A stretch of 64,000 nucleotides of DNA from Mesorhizobium koreense (GCF_031656215.1 NZ_CP134228.1:3367001-3431000), one strand, 5' to 3'; counted from the stretch's first letter, positions 19,429-29,473 are shown. Notes: generated by a model not told the origin, from the sequence alone. Made by a program: numbers and translations.

Positions 19429-19740
19429 GATCTCCACCCGCCGATGCGGCGGACAGCCTAAGGCAGGGCTCGGCAAAGCCCCGAGAGGAGGGCATCGCCG
19501 AAGCTGAGCACCGCATCCATATACTTTTAGTTGTATTCTACCTATAATCTCAACCTACCATCTATTGCTAGGATTGCAATCCTATTTTCGTCAACCACAG
19601 GTTGGTGCAAGGCTGCCTGCCGCGCTCGAATTGCATGTCGCCTCTTGACCGGACGGCAAAGCGCGGCCATGTGCAGGGCGGATTTTCAACCGCTTGCGCC
19701 GCTGGTTTTCTTATATCCGCGGCGAGAAACCTGACAACTC
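19429..19740. other. Divergent intergenic region with a 16-bp perfect palindrome
   Basis: The gap between the 65-aa gene and topA. It contains an unusually AT-rich stretch (about 19520-19600) and the perfect palindrome TAGGATTGCAATCCTA at 19569-19584, which could be a protein-binding site. No gene is seen. Confidence 0.5.
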
Positions 19741-22299
19741 ATGGACGTCGTCGTCGTCGAATCGCCCGCCAAGGCGAAAACGATCAACAAATATCTCGGT
19801 CGGGACTATAAGGTCCTGGCGTCCTTCGGCCATGTGCGCGATCTGCCGGCGAAGGATGGCTCGGTGCGCCCGGACGAGGATTTCGCCATGTCCTGGGCGG
19901 TGGACGGCAAGGCATCCAAGCGGCTGGCCGACATCGTCAAGGCGTTGAAGGATGCGGACGGGCTGATCCTCGCTACCGACCCGGATCGTGAGGGCGAGGC
20001 CATATCCTGGCATGTGCTCGAAGTGCTGCGGCAGAAACGCGCCTTGAAGGACAAGCCGGTCAGGCGCGTCGTCTTCAACGCCATCACCAAGAATTCCGTG
20101 CTCGACGCAATGGCGCACCCGCGCGACATCGATGCGCCACTTGTCGACGCCTATCTGGCGCGTCGCGCGCTCGATTACCTCGTCGGCTTCACTCTCTCGC
20201 CGGTCCTGTGGCGCAAGCTGCCGGGCGCGCGCTCGGCGGGCCGTGTGCAATCCGTGGCGCTGCGCCTCGTCTGCGACCGCGAGGCCGAGATCGAGCGTTT
20301 CGTCCGCGAGGACTACTGGCAGATCGCCGCCATGCTTGCCACGCCGCGCAGCCAGGAATTCGAGGCCCGGCTTACCGTCTATGACGGCAAGAAGCTGCAA
20401 AAGCTCGACATAAAGTCTTCCGAGCAAGCCTCTGAAATCAAGACGATGCTCGACGGCGCGACTTTCAAGGCGACCTCCGTCGAGGCTAAACCCACCAAGC
20501 GCAACCCGGGCCCGCCCTTCACCACCTCGACGCTGCAGCAGGCAGCATCGTCCCGTCTCGGCTTCTCGGCGAACCGCACGATGCAGATCGCCCAGAGGCT
20601 CTATGAGGGCGTCGATCTGGGCGGTGAGACGGCCGGTCTCATCACCTATATGCGTACCGACGGCGTGCAGATGGCGCCGGAGGCGATCAGCGCCGCGCGC
20701 AGCGTGATCGGCAAGGAATTCGGCGAGAAATATCTGCCGGAAAAGCCGCGCTACTATTCCGCGAAGGCGAAGAACGCGCAGGAAGCGCACGAGGCGATCC
20801 GCCCGACCGACTTTTCGCGCACGCCGGCTTCCGTCAGGCAGTATCTCGATGCCGACCAGGCGCGGCTCTATGACATCGTCTGGAAGCGCGCCATCGCCAG
20901 CCAGATGCAGCCGGCCGACATCGAACGCACGACCGTCGAGATCGAAGCCCGTAACGGCGCCAGGGTAGCCGGGCTGCGCGCGGTCGGTTCGGTCACGCGC
21001 TTCGATGGCTTTCTCGCTGCCTACGCTGACCAGCGCGAGGAGGATACGGAGGACGAGGAGAACCGGCGGCTGCCGGAAATCCGGGCGGACGAGGCGCTCA
21101 ATCGCCGCTCCGTCACCGCGACCGCGCACACCACCGAGCCGCCGCCGCGCTATTCGGAAGCCTCGCTCATCCGCAAGATGGAGGAACTCGGTATCGGCCG
21201 GCCTTCCACCTACGCCTCGACGCTGAAGACGCTGGAGGATCGCGGTTATGTCACGATCGAGAAGCGTCGGCTGATGCCCGAGGCGAAGGGCCGGCTGGTG
21301 ACGGCGTTCCTCGAAAACTTCTTCGAGCGCTACGTCGAATATGATTTCACTGCCTCGCTGGAGGAGCAGCTTGACGAGATCTCCGACGGCAAGCTCGAAT
21401 GGAAGGACGTGCTGCGCGATTTCTGGAAGCAATTTTCCGCTTCGGTCGACGATATCAAGGAATTGCGCGTCTCCGACGTGCTGGACGCGCTGAACGAGGC
21501 GCTGGCCCCGCTGGTCTTCCCGGCCAAGGAAGACGGCTCCGACCCGCGCGCCTGCCCGAAATGCGGCAACGGCCAATTATCACTGAAGCTCGGCCGCTAT
21601 GGCGCCTTCGTCGGCTGCTCGAACTATCCCGAATGCGGCTATACGCGCCAGCTCGGCGTCGAGGCGAACGGCAATGGCGCGGACGCCGTGAATGGCGACG
21701 AGCCCCGCGCGCTCGGCACCGATCCCTATACCGGCGAGGAGATCACGCTCCGTTCCGGTCGCTTCGGCCCCTATGTGCAGCGCGGCGACGGCAAGGAGGC
21801 CAAGCGCGCCAGCCTGCCGAAGGGCTGGTCGGTCGAGACGATCGACCATGAGAAGGCCCTGGCACTGCTCTCGCTGCCGCGCGATGTCGGCAAGCATCCG
21901 GAAACCGGCAAGATGATCTCCGCCGGCATCGGACGCTATGGGCCGTTCGTTCTGCACGACGGCACCTACGCCAATCTGGACTCGGTCGAGGATGTGTTCT
22001 CCATCGGGCTCAACCGGGCGGTTTCGCTGATCGCGGAAAAGAAGGCCAAGGGACCGGGCGGACGCGCGACGCCGGCGGCGCTGAAAGACCTCGGCGACCA
22101 CCCGGACGGCGGCGGCAAGATCACCGTGCGCGACGGCCGTTACGGGCCCTACGTCAACTGGGGCAAGGTCAACGCCACCCTGCCGAAAGGCAAGGAGCCG
22201 ATGTCGGTGACGGTCGAGGAAGCGCTGGAACTGATCGCGGCGAAGGCCGGCAAGACCGGCGGCGGCAAGAAGAAGCCGGCACGGAAGAAGAAGAGCTGA
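19741..22299 (+). CDS. topA: DNA topoisomerase I
   Basis: Type IA topoisomerase that relaxes negative supercoils by a transient 5'-phosphotyrosyl break. The 852-residue protein has the TOPRIM domain at the N-terminus (MDVVVVESPAKAKTI, ATDPDREGEAISWH), the active-site tyrosine in LITYMRTDG (Y303), RPSTYAST, and C-terminal zinc-ribbon and topo-C repeats (CPKCGNG...CSNYPECGY, then repeated GRYGPFV/GRYGPYV modules) ending in a lysine-rich tail. rnr starts 8 bp downstream, so topA-rnr-DUF983 is probably one operon. Confidence 0.97.
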   Translation: MDVVVVESPAKAKTINKYLGRDYKVLASFGHVRDLPAKDGSVRPDEDFAMSWAVDGKASKRLADIVKALKDADGLILATDPDREGEAISWHVLEVLRQKRALKDKPVRRVVFNAITKNSVLDAMAHPRDIDAPLVDAYLARRALDYLVGFTLSPVLWRKLPGARSAGRVQSVALRLVCDREAEIERFVREDYWQIAAMLATPRSQEFEARLTVYDGKKLQKLDIKSSEQASEIKTMLDGATFKATSVEAKPTKRNPGPPFTTSTLQQAASSRLGFSANRTMQIAQRLYEGVDLGGETAGLITYMRTDGVQMAPEAISAARSVIGKEFGEKYLPEKPRYYSAKAKNAQEAHEAIRPTDFSRTPASVRQYLDADQARLYDIVWKRAIASQMQPADIERTTVEIEARNGARVAGLRAVGSVTRFDGFLAAYADQREEDTEDEENRRLPEIRADEALNRRSVTATAHTTEPPPRYSEASLIRKMEELGIGRPSTYASTLKTLEDRGYVTIEKRRLMPEAKGRLVTAFLENFFERYVEYDFTASLEEQLDEISDGKLEWKDVLRDFWKQFSASVDDIKELRVSDVLDALNEALAPLVFPAKEDGSDPRACPKCGNGQLSLKLGRYGAFVGCSNYPECGYTRQLGVEANGNGADAVNGDEPRALGTDPYTGEEITLRSGRFGPYVQRGDGKEAKRASLPKGWSVETIDHEKALALLSLPRDVGKHPETGKMISAGIGRYGPFVLHDGTYANLDSVEDVFSIGLNRAVSLIAEKKAKGPGGRATPAALKDLGDHPDGGGKITVRDGRYGPYVNWGKVNATLPKGKEPMSVTVEEALELIAAKAGKTGGGKKKPARKKKS

Positions 22300-22306
22300 G
22301 GAAGAT

Positions 22307-24622
22307 TTGGCGCGCAGGATCACCGGCGGCGGGAAAAGCGGCGCGGGACGCCCGGCGGGGCCGGCAGCGGTAAAGAACAAGGCTGCCTATCGCCCTACCC
22401 GCGAGGAACTTGTCCGGTTCATCGCCGACAATCCGGACCGCTCCGGCCGCCGCGACATCGCCAAGGCCTTCGGTCTGAAGAACGACGACCGCATCTGGCT
22501 GAAGGACACGCTCCGGGAACTCGAGGATGAGGGCCTGCTAGAAAGCCGTCGCAAGCGTCTTTCCACGCCAGGCTCCCTGCCGAGCATGGCGCTCCTCGAT
22601 ATCTTCTCCCGCGATCCCGACGGCGCATTGTTGGCGCGCCCGGCCGAAACCGAAGGACAGCAGAACCTCGCGCCGACAGTAGTCGCGCTACGCACGCCGC
22701 GCGGCGCGAAAACGCCGGTCGCCGGCGTCGGCGACCGCGTGCTTGCCCGTATCTTTCCCTCCCGCGAGAAGGACGGCCCCGCCTATACCGCACGGGTGGT
22801 CAGGCTCATCGACAAGCGCCGTGACGCGGTTCTTGGCGTCCTGCGCGAGATAGCGGACAGCGGCTTCCGCATCGAGCCGGTCGAGCGGCGGCAGGCGGAA
22901 CTTATCGTCGACAGGGAATATCTGAACGGCGCAAAGGCGGGCGATCTCGTCGAGGTCGAGCCTTCATCCTCCGGTCGCTACGGCCTGAAACGCGGCAAAG
23001 TGATCACCGTTCTCGGATCGCTGGCCAGTGAGAAGGCGGTCTCGATGATCGCAATCCACGCACATGGCATCCCGCATATCTTCCCGCCGGAGGTCCTGGC
23101 CGAGGCGGAAGCCGCGAAGCCTGCCACGATGAAAGGCCGCGAGGACTGGCGGAGCGTACCGCTAGTCACTATCGACCCTTCAGACGCTAAGGATCATGAC
23201 GACGCGGTCTTCGCCGAACCCGATCCGGACGAGAAGAACCCCGGCGGCGTCATCGCCACGGTCGCCATCGCCGATGTCGCCTCCTATGTGCGTGCCGGCA
23301 GCGTGCTGGATCAGGAAGCGCTGAAGCGCGGCAATTCGGTCTATTTTCCGGACCGGGTCGTGCCAATGCTGCCCGAGCGCATCTCCAACGACCTCTGCTC
23401 GCTGCGTGAGAACGAGGACCGCCCTGCCCTTGCCGTCCGGATGATTTTCTCGGCCGACGGCCGCAAGCTCAGGCACTCTTTCCACCGCGTCATGATGCGC
23501 TCACACGCGAAGCTCGCCTATAGCCAGGCGCAGGCCGCGATCGACGATGCGCCGGACGAGAAGACGAAGCCGATCCTCGACACTATCCTCCGGCCTCTTT
23601 GGGACGCCTACAAGGTGTTACACCGGGGCCGCCTCGCCCGCCAGCCGCTCGAACTCGACTTGCCGGAGCGCAAGATCCTGCTCACAGCCGACGGCACCGT
23701 CGACCGCGTAGTGGTGCCGGAGCGGCTCGATGCGCACAAGCTGATCGAGGAGTTCATGATCCAGGCCAATGTCGCTGCGGCGGAGACGCTGGAGGCGAAG
23801 CGGCAGGCGCTGGTCTACCGCATCCACGACCAGCCCTCGCTCGCCAAGCAGGAGGGATTGCGTGAATTCCTGCAGTCGATCGGCATTTCGCTCGCGCGCG
23901 GCGCCCAGTTGCGGCCCGGACAGTTCAACAACATCCTCGAACGGGTTGCCGGCGCCGACAACGAGGCGCTGGTCAATGAGGTGGTACTGCGCTCGCAGAG
24001 CCAGGCGGAATATTCGCCCGACAATATCGGACATTTCGGCCTCAACCTTCGGCGCTACGCGCATTTCACCTCGCCCATCCGCCGGTACGCGGATCTGATC
24101 GTGCACCGCGCGCTGATCGCCGCGCTCGGCCTCGGCAATGACGGATTGACACCGGACGAGGAAGCTCGGCTCGAGGAGATTTCCGCGCTCATTTCGGCTT
24201 CCGAGCGTCGGGCGATGGCCGCCGAGCGCGACACGGTCGACCGCCTGGTCGCCGGCTATCTCGCCGGACGCCAGGGCGACAATTTCGACGCCCGCATTTC
24301 CGGTGTGACGAAAGCCGGGCTCTTCGTGCGCCTGCCTCAATTTGGCGCAGACGGCTTCATCCCCATTTCAACGCTCGGCGACGACTATTATATCTTCGAC
24401 GAGGCTTCCCACATGCTTCGAGGGCAGCGCACCGGCAGGGGTTATCGCCTTGCCGATGCCGTCGAGGTGAGGCTGGTGGAAGTCGCGCCGCTCGCCGGGG
24501 CGATGCGGTTCGAGATGCTGAGCGAGCCCCGGCCGCTAGAAGGATCCGGCCGGTCCTTCCACAAGGCGAAGCGGCGCGAGCGGAACAAAAGCCCGACGCG
24601 GCGCGCCGGCAGGCGGAGATGA
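22307..24622 (+). CDS. rnr: Ribonuclease R
   Basis: Processive 3'-5' exoribonuclease of the RNB family, degrading structured RNA. The 771-residue product shows the RNB catalytic aspartates (TIDPSDAKDHDDAVF), the RNB signature near HFTSPIRRYADLIVHR, and a C-terminal S1 RNA-binding domain (FDARISGVTKAGLFVRL) with a basic tail (RRERNKSPTRRAGRRR). It begins with TTG at 22307, with GAGGAAG just upstream. No in-frame ATG gives the conserved N-terminus. It overlaps the DUF983 gene by ATGA. Confidence 0.94.
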   Translation: MARRITGGGKSGAGRPAGPAAVKNKAAYRPTREELVRFIADNPDRSGRRDIAKAFGLKNDDRIWLKDTLRELEDEGLLESRRKRLSTPGSLPSMALLDIFSRDPDGALLARPAETEGQQNLAPTVVALRTPRGAKTPVAGVGDRVLARIFPSREKDGPAYTARVVRLIDKRRDAVLGVLREIADSGFRIEPVERRQAELIVDREYLNGAKAGDLVEVEPSSSGRYGLKRGKVITVLGSLASEKAVSMIAIHAHGIPHIFPPEVLAEAEAAKPATMKGREDWRSVPLVTIDPSDAKDHDDAVFAEPDPDEKNPGGVIATVAIADVASYVRAGSVLDQEALKRGNSVYFPDRVVPMLPERISNDLCSLRENEDRPALAVRMIFSADGRKLRHSFHRVMMRSHAKLAYSQAQAAIDDAPDEKTKPILDTILRPLWDAYKVLHRGRLARQPLELDLPERKILLTADGTVDRVVVPERLDAHKLIEEFMIQANVAAAETLEAKRQALVYRIHDQPSLAKQEGLREFLQSIGISLARGAQLRPGQFNNILERVAGADNEALVNEVVLRSQSQAEYSPDNIGHFGLNLRRYAHFTSPIRRYADLIVHRALIAALGLGNDGLTPDEEARLEEISALISASERRAMAAERDTVDRLVAGYLAGRQGDNFDARISGVTKAGLFVRLPQFGADGFIPISTLGDDYYIFDEASHMLRGQRTGRGYRLADAVEVRLVEVAPLAGAMRFEMLSEPRPLEGSGRSFHKAKRRERNKSPTRRAGRRR

Positions 24623-25059
24623 CGATGCAAGAACAGGTTTTCGGCGGGGAACTGCAATCTGGCAGGCCGGCACGTCCGCTTTGGGACGCGATGCTGCGCG
24701 GATTCCTCGGCCGCTGCCCGAGTTGCGGCGAAGGCCGGCTTTTCCGATCCTTCGTCAAGACGGTCGACCGTTGCGAACATTGCGGCGAGGAAATCCATCA
24801 CCACCGGGCCGACGATTTCCCGGCCTATCTCGTGGTGGTGATCGTCGGGCATATCACGCTGGGCGGCTTCCTCGCGGTCGAAGTGATGGCCGAATTGCCG
24901 ATGTGGGTGCATATGGTCATCTGGATACCGCTGACCATCGCGCTGGCGCTTGCACTGCTCAGGCCCATAAAAGGGGCTATCGTTGGCCTGCAATGGGCGC
25001 TTTACATGCACGGCTTTGGTGGCGAGGATGACATCATAGAGTCACATCCCGAGTTGTAA
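24619..25059 (+). CDS. DUF983 membrane protein
   Basis: 146 residues with two CxxC knuckles (GRCPSCGEG and DRCEHCGEE) in front of two membrane helices (PAYLVVVIVGHITLGGFLAV and MVIWIPLTIALALALL), the DUF983 layout. The cysteines suggest a zinc- or iron-binding cytosolic head. Its function is not established. Translation is coupled to rnr by an ATGA overlap at 24619-24622. Confidence 0.9.
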   Translation: MTMQEQVFGGELQSGRPARPLWDAMLRGFLGRCPSCGEGRLFRSFVKTVDRCEHCGEEIHHHRADDFPAYLVVVIVGHITLGGFLAVEVMAELPMWVHMVIWIPLTIALALALLRPIKGAIVGLQWALYMHGFGGEDDIIESHPEL

Positions 25060-25083
25060 CTTCTCGGGTCTGAGAGGTTCACC

Positions 25084-25824
25084 ATGGACGGGATGACGCG
25101 CACCGAGGTCGACAACGCCGAATCGAAGGATTTCGCCCTCGGCAAGGGGCCGCTCCGCCCGCGTGACGCCGCGACGCTCATCCTCCTCGACAAATCGAGT
25201 GCCGGTGTGAAGGTGCTGATGGGCCGACGCCACCGCAGCCATGCTTTCATGCCGGGGAAATTCGTCTTCCCGGGCGGCCGCACCGACCCCGCCGACAGCC
25301 GCATCGCGGCCGCGAACGAACTTCACGCTGGCGAGGTCATGAAGCTTACCGGGTCGTTGCGCCCGGTTTCAGCCGTACGGGCTCGCGCCATTGCCATGTC
25401 GGCCATCCGCGAGACCTACGAGGAGGCCGGCCTGCTGATCGGCACGCATGGAACCTTTGCGACCAGAGCATCCGGCTGGCAGGGCTTCGTTGAACACAAC
25501 GTGCAGCCTTCGCTGGAACGGCTTCGTCTGGTAGCGCGCGCCATCACTCCGCCCGGCCGCGTGCGCCGCTTCGACACGCGCTTCCTTGCGGCGTGGCGGA
25601 GCGATGTCGCGGTGGCGCTTCCGGACGGCGGCCCCACGAACGAACTGGAAGAACTCGTCTGGCTGCCGCTCGGCGAAGCGAAGGAAGGCGATATTCCAAA
25701 CATCACGCGCACCATACTGGGCGAATTGGAAACCCGGCTCGCAGCCGATCCGGACTTGCGGCCCGGCGGCACCGTTCCCTTCTATCGGATGCTGCACAAC
25801 CGCTTCCAGCGCGAACTTCTCTGA
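25084..25824 (+). CDS. NUDIX hydrolase
   Basis: 246 residues with a NUDIX fold. The loop begins at FPGGRTDPADS and ends with AIRETYEEAGLLIG, the RExxEEAG core of the NUDIX box, but the spacing between the glycine motif and the RE core is much longer than the canonical 23-residue box. This matches the larger, NUDT19-like bacterial group. It probably hydrolyses a nucleoside diphosphate derivative such as a CoA ester. The substrate is unknown. It lies 24 bp after the DUF983 gene, in the same direction. Confidence 0.85.
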   Translation: MDGMTRTEVDNAESKDFALGKGPLRPRDAATLILLDKSSAGVKVLMGRRHRSHAFMPGKFVFPGGRTDPADSRIAAANELHAGEVMKLTGSLRPVSAVRARAIAMSAIRETYEEAGLLIGTHGTFATRASGWQGFVEHNVQPSLERLRLVARAITPPGRVRRFDTRFLAAWRSDVAVALPDGGPTNELEELVWLPLGEAKEGDIPNITRTILGELETRLAADPDLRPGGTVPFYRMLHNRFQRELL

Positions 25825-25851
25825 CCTTTCAGCGCTGCGGGGACAGCCGCG

Positions 25852-27033
25852 ATGACGGAGACGGCAGCGGCGCACGGTGACTCGGCGATCAGGTGGCTGG
25901 CGGTGTCGGCGGCGATTGCTTCGATCAGCGCAGTCGGCATCGCGATCGGGCTTGGCATGCCGCTTCTCAGCGTCATTCTGGAAAATCGGGGCTATTCCGC
26001 CACGGTGATCGGCGCCAACACGGCAGTTGCCGGCCTTGCGTCCATTGCCGCCGCTCCCATCACGACGCCGCTTGCCACACGCTTCGGCGTGGTCCCGACC
26101 ATGCTCGTCATGATCGTGGCGGGTGCGTTCGCCTTCATCGGCTTCTATTTCGCTCCGGCCTTCTGGATGTGGTTTCCGCTGCGCGCCATTCTGCACACAG
26201 CGCTGACCGTGCTTTTCATTCTCTCGGAATTCTGGATCAACACGTCGGCTCCGCCGCACCGGCGCGGACTGGTGCTCGGCGTCTATGCGACCGTGCTTTC
26301 GCTCGGCTTCGCCTTCGGACCATGGTTGTTCGCGCGCGTCGGCAGCGACGGCTTCCTGCCCTTCGGCATCGCCTTTGCGCTGGTGATCGCGGCGGCTCTC
26401 CCCGTCCTTGCCGCCTGGCGCCAAAGCCCGGCAATGCACGGTGAAGGGCACGGCCAGGGCTTCTGGCGTTATCTTTTGCTGGTACCCACGGCGACCGCGG
26501 CCGTGCTCGTCTTCGGAGCGGTGGAGACGGGGGGCTTCGCCCTCTTCCCGGTCTACGGCAGCCGTATCGGTTATTCGGAGGCGGATGCGGCGCTGCTCCT
26601 CACAGTGGTCGGGCTCGGCAACGTTATCCTGCAGATCCCGCTCGGGCTCGTCAGCGACCGCATCCACGACCGCAGGCTGCTACTCGCCGGTTGCGCGGTG
26701 ATCGGCCTCGCCGGCATGATTGTGCTTCCCTTCATCTCGGCGAATTGGATGGCAACCGCGGCAATGCTGTTCGTATGGGGCGGCGTCGTGGCCGGCCTCT
26801 ACACGATCGGGCTTGCCCATCTCGGCTCGAAATTGTCCGGCCGCGATCTCGCCTCGGCGAATGCCGCTTTCGTATTCTGCTATGGTCTCGGCATGCTTGC
26901 CGGACCACAGGCGATCGGCATCGGCATGGATCGGCTCGGACCGAACGGCTTCGCCATCACGCTGGCGGTTTTCTTCGCGCTCTACATCGTCCTTGTCGGC
27001 TCCAGAATATCGGCGGCCCCCGTTCGGCGGTGA
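25852..27033 (+). CDS. MFS transporter
   Basis: 393 residues with twelve predicted membrane helices and the compact architecture of sugar/drug efflux major facilitators. Examples of helices are SAAIASISAVGIAIGLGMPL and MLVMIVAGAFAFIGFYFAP. The loop between helices 2 and 3 reads PITTPLATRFG, a degenerate motif A, and the second half repeats it as GLVSDRIHDRRLL. The transported compound is unknown. It starts 27 bp after the NUDIX gene and may share its transcript. Confidence 0.88.
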   Translation: MTETAAAHGDSAIRWLAVSAAIASISAVGIAIGLGMPLLSVILENRGYSATVIGANTAVAGLASIAAAPITTPLATRFGVVPTMLVMIVAGAFAFIGFYFAPAFWMWFPLRAILHTALTVLFILSEFWINTSAPPHRRGLVLGVYATVLSLGFAFGPWLFARVGSDGFLPFGIAFALVIAAALPVLAAWRQSPAMHGEGHGQGFWRYLLLVPTATAAVLVFGAVETGGFALFPVYGSRIGYSEADAALLLTVVGLGNVILQIPLGLVSDRIHDRRLLLAGCAVIGLAGMIVLPFISANWMATAAMLFVWGGVVAGLYTIGLAHLGSKLSGRDLASANAAFVFCYGLGMLAGPQAIGIGMDRLGPNGFAITLAVFFALYIVLVGSRISAAPVRR

Positions 27034-27142
27034 CTTCCACTCTTGACTTTACAGCGACACCGTTTATGTGTCCGGCCTGATTTCCGTGGTGGGCAACAGC
27101 CCTGCCGATGCGGCGCATCTCTCCAATCGACGGACCAACAAC

Positions 27143-27310
27143 ATGGCGAAAGCTGCAAACATCAAGATCAAGCTGCTCTCTTCCGCGGACACGGGTTATT
27201 TCTACGTGACCAGCAAGAACAGCCGCACCAAGACCGAAAAGATGGTGATGAAGAAATACGACCCGATCGCGCGCAAGCACGTCGAGTTCAAGGAAACCAA
27301 GATCAAGTAA
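27143..27310 (+). CDS. rpmG: 50S ribosomal protein L33
   Basis: 55 residues, [20 protein letters not shown]..., with [21 protein letters not shown], the standard L33 sequence without zinc-binding cysteines. It is a single-gene unit with its own terminator 27 bp downstream. The 109-bp leader after the MFS gene presumably holds the promoter. Confidence 0.97.
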   Translation: MAKAANIKIKLLSSADTGYFYVTSKNSRTKTEKMVMKKYDPIARKHVEFKETKIK

Positions 27311-27336
27311 TCCGGTTTTGACGCCGAATGCTGGAA

Positions 27337-27359
27337 CGCCGCCCATCGGGCGGCGTTTT
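27337..27359 (+). terminator. Intrinsic terminator of rpmG
   Basis: CGCCGCCC (27337-27344), loop ATC, GGGCGGCG (27348-27355), followed by TTTT. This is a textbook Rho-independent terminator. Confidence 0.9.
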
Positions 27360-27426
27360 CGTTTGAGGCCGTAAACGGGGCTTCCAGCGCTTCGCTTCCG
27401 CGTCCCCTACCCTGCAGGCTCTGGAA

Positions 27427-27594
27427 ATGGCGGGCTGTCTGCTACCGTTCGTTCTGCTGATCGTCGGCGGATTTGTCGGGTCCGTGTTCGGCGGTCACAC
27501 CGGCGCCTACCTTGGGGCCGCATCCGGCCTGTTTGTGGGCGTCGTGGCGATGGCGGCATTGATCGGGATAATTGCGCTGGCGAAGCAGAGATAA
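27427..27594 (+). CDS. Small glycine-rich membrane protein, 55 aa
   Basis: Reads MAGCLLPFVLLIVGGFVGSV..., ending IGIIALAKQR. Nearly the whole chain is hydrophobic and has evenly spaced glycines (GGFVGSVFGG, GAYLGAASGLFVG), suggesting two packed membrane helices. Third-position GC is high, supporting real coding. No Shine-Dalgarno is obvious and the family is not recognised. Confidence 0.55.
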   Translation: MAGCLLPFVLLIVGGFVGSVFGGHTGAYLGAASGLFVGVVAMAALIGIIALAKQR

Positions 27595-27659
27595 CCGCCT
27601 CGCCAGTTTGTCATGCCTCGCTCGACAGAGACGACACGCCCCGACGAACGAGGCGCGCC

Positions 27660-29102
27660 TTACGCTGCGTTCGATGCCTGCCGACGGAAATTGCCGCGGC
27701 GTTTGCGGTTGCGGAAGGGCTTCTTCGCCGCCGGCTTGTCCATGAGTTGCCTCGGCAAAGCGTGGCGGTTCTCGCCACCGCTCTCCTCATGCGGCCGGCC
27801 TGCCGGCTTTCCATGAGGCCCCTTGCGGCCCGGCTTATGGGCCGGACGCGACCGGTTCGGCCGATGATCCTGCTCGCGTTGGCCGGCACCCTCTGCCCTT
27901 GCCGGCTTCTCGCGCGGCTGCGGCGCCGGGTCGGGCTGGTCGAGATGCGATGCCGTGACCGGCAGGCGCATGCGGATGATCCGCTCGACCTGCCTGAGTT
28001 TGGAGGTTTCCGCCGGGTCGCACAGCGAGATCGCGATGCCGTCGGCGCCGTTGCGGCCGGTGCGGCCGATGCGGTGCACATAGCTCTCCGCCTCGTCCGG
28101 CAGATCGTAATTCACCACATGCGTGATGCCCGGCACGTCGATGCCGCGCGCGGCGATGTCGGTCGCGACAAGGATGCGCACGGAGCCGTCACGAAAGCCG
28201 TTCAGCGCCCGCTGGCGGGCATTCTGCGACTTGTTGCCGTGGATGACGGCGGCAGAAAACCCGTCCCGCTCCAGATTGCGTGTCACTATGTCGGCGCCAT
28301 GCTTGGTCCGCGCGAAGATGAGAACGGGCCCCATGGCCTGGTCGGCGAGCATGCCGGCGAGGATACCGCGCTTCTGACGCGTACGCGCCATGACGACGCT
28401 CTGGGCGATCTCGCTGGCGGTGGTGCTCTGCGGCGCGGCCTCGACGCGGACGGGGTCCTTCAGAAGGCTGCCGGCCAGGGCCTCGATCTCCGCCGGCATG
28501 GTGGCGGAAAAGAGCGAGGTCTGGCGATCCCTGTGCGTCGCCTTCACCAGTCGCTTCACGTCCGGAAGGAAGCCCATATCGAGCATCCTGTCGGCCTCGT
28601 CGAGCACCAGGAAGCGCGTCTCGGCAAGGCTGACGTCTTTCTCGCGTACGAGATCGACCAGCCGGCCGGGTGTCGCCACCAGCACGTCGACGCCCATATG
28701 CAAGCGCTTTACCTGGCCGCCGCGCGAGACGCCGCCGAGCACCAGCGCGGTCGACAGATGCAGGCCCTTCGCCAGATCACGGAAGACCTCCTCGATCTGC
28801 ACGGCAAGCTCACGGGTCGGCGCGAGGATCAACGCGCGCGCCGTGCGCGGCAGCCGCCTTGTGCCGAGCGCCACGATTTTCGACAGGATCGGCAGCGCGA
28901 AGGCGGCCGTCTTGCCCGAACCGGTCTGGGCAAGGCCGAGCACGTCACGGCCGGCGAGATAGGGGGGAATGGCGAGCGTCTGGATCGGCTTCGGGTGTTC
29001 GAAGCCGACGCGGGTGGCCGCGGCAAGCAGCGTGCCGCTTATGCCGAGCTGGGCAAAGCCAGAGATTTCGGTAGTGGAATTCGTATTCGTGTTCTCGTTC
29101 AA
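27660..29102 (-). CDS. DEAD-box ATP-dependent RNA helicase (RhlE-like)
   Basis: About 480 residues. Superfamily 2 motifs are all present: Q-motif with FEHPKPIQ, AQTGSGKT (I), PTRELAVQ (Ia), VLDEADRMLDMG (II), SATMP (III), ATDIAARGIDVPG (V) and HRIGRTGR (VI). The C-terminal tail is basic and low-complexity (RKPFRNRKRRGNFRRQ), typical of RhlE-type helicases for RNA binding. The start is uncertain. TTG 29102 (LNENTNTNST) fits the family length, while an in-frame upstream ATG would add an unlikely Cys/Arg-rich stretch. It probably acts in ribosome assembly or cold adaptation. Confidence 0.93.
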   Translation of the reverse strand: MNENTNTNSTTEISGFAQLGISGTLLAAATRVGFEHPKPIQTLAIPPYLAGRDVLGLAQTGSGKTAAFALPILSKIVALGTRRLPRTARALILAPTRELAVQIEEVFRDLAKGLHLSTALVLGGVSRGGQVKRLHMGVDVLVATPGRLVDLVREKDVSLAETRFLVLDEADRMLDMGFLPDVKRLVKATHRDRQTSLFSATMPAEIEALAGSLLKDPVRVEAAPQSTTASEIAQSVVMARTRQKRGILAGMLADQAMGPVLIFARTKHGADIVTRNLERDGFSAAVIHGNKSQNARQRALNGFRDGSVRILVATDIAARGIDVPGITHVVNYDLPDEAESYVHRIGRTGRNGADGIAISLCDPAETSKLRQVERIIRMRLPVTASHLDQPDPAPQPREKPARAEGAGQREQDHRPNRSRPAHKPGRKGPHGKPAGRPHEESGGENRHALPRQLMDKPAAKKPFRNRKRRGNFRRQASNAA

Positions 29103-29473
29103 AATAATCTTCTTTCGGCGGCGTTTCCGCCGCATGCATGAAGCGCCGCGGGGCGCAACCCGCGCGCAAAACTGTTTGATGAAACGACAAGGCGGCGGGC
29201 ACATTCGCCCACGCGGCTGCGCTGTCGTGCCCACGAATCTCGTGGGGCTCTTTCGCCACTCGCCGTCAATCGGAAAGGGAGAAAACAGACGCAACCAAGT
29301 CCCAAGGAAGGGGAAAGCCGGAAGCCGGCCCAAGCGCCCATGGCGGGGCATATGGGGCTATTCGCTGGAAAGTGCAACCGGAATTATTGTGCAATGCAAA
29401 AAAAACACGCCGTGTCGAAATGGTGGACCGAGACCCATTCCTGCCTATTTCCATGTTATCCATGGAGGACAAT
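29103..29473. other. Divergent intergenic region, no gene seen
   Basis: About 370 bases between the helicase and the 75-aa gene. It has a run of eight A at about 29397-29404 next to two GTGCAA copies about 20 bases apart. Long leaders are common for cold-responsive helicases, but no defined thermosensor or attenuator structure is evident by eye. Confidence 0.4.

Noticed and set aside
19711-21576. A 621-codon minus-strand frame opposite topA
   Set aside because: Arg/Gly-rich antisense shadow of topA without start signals or recognisable motifs.
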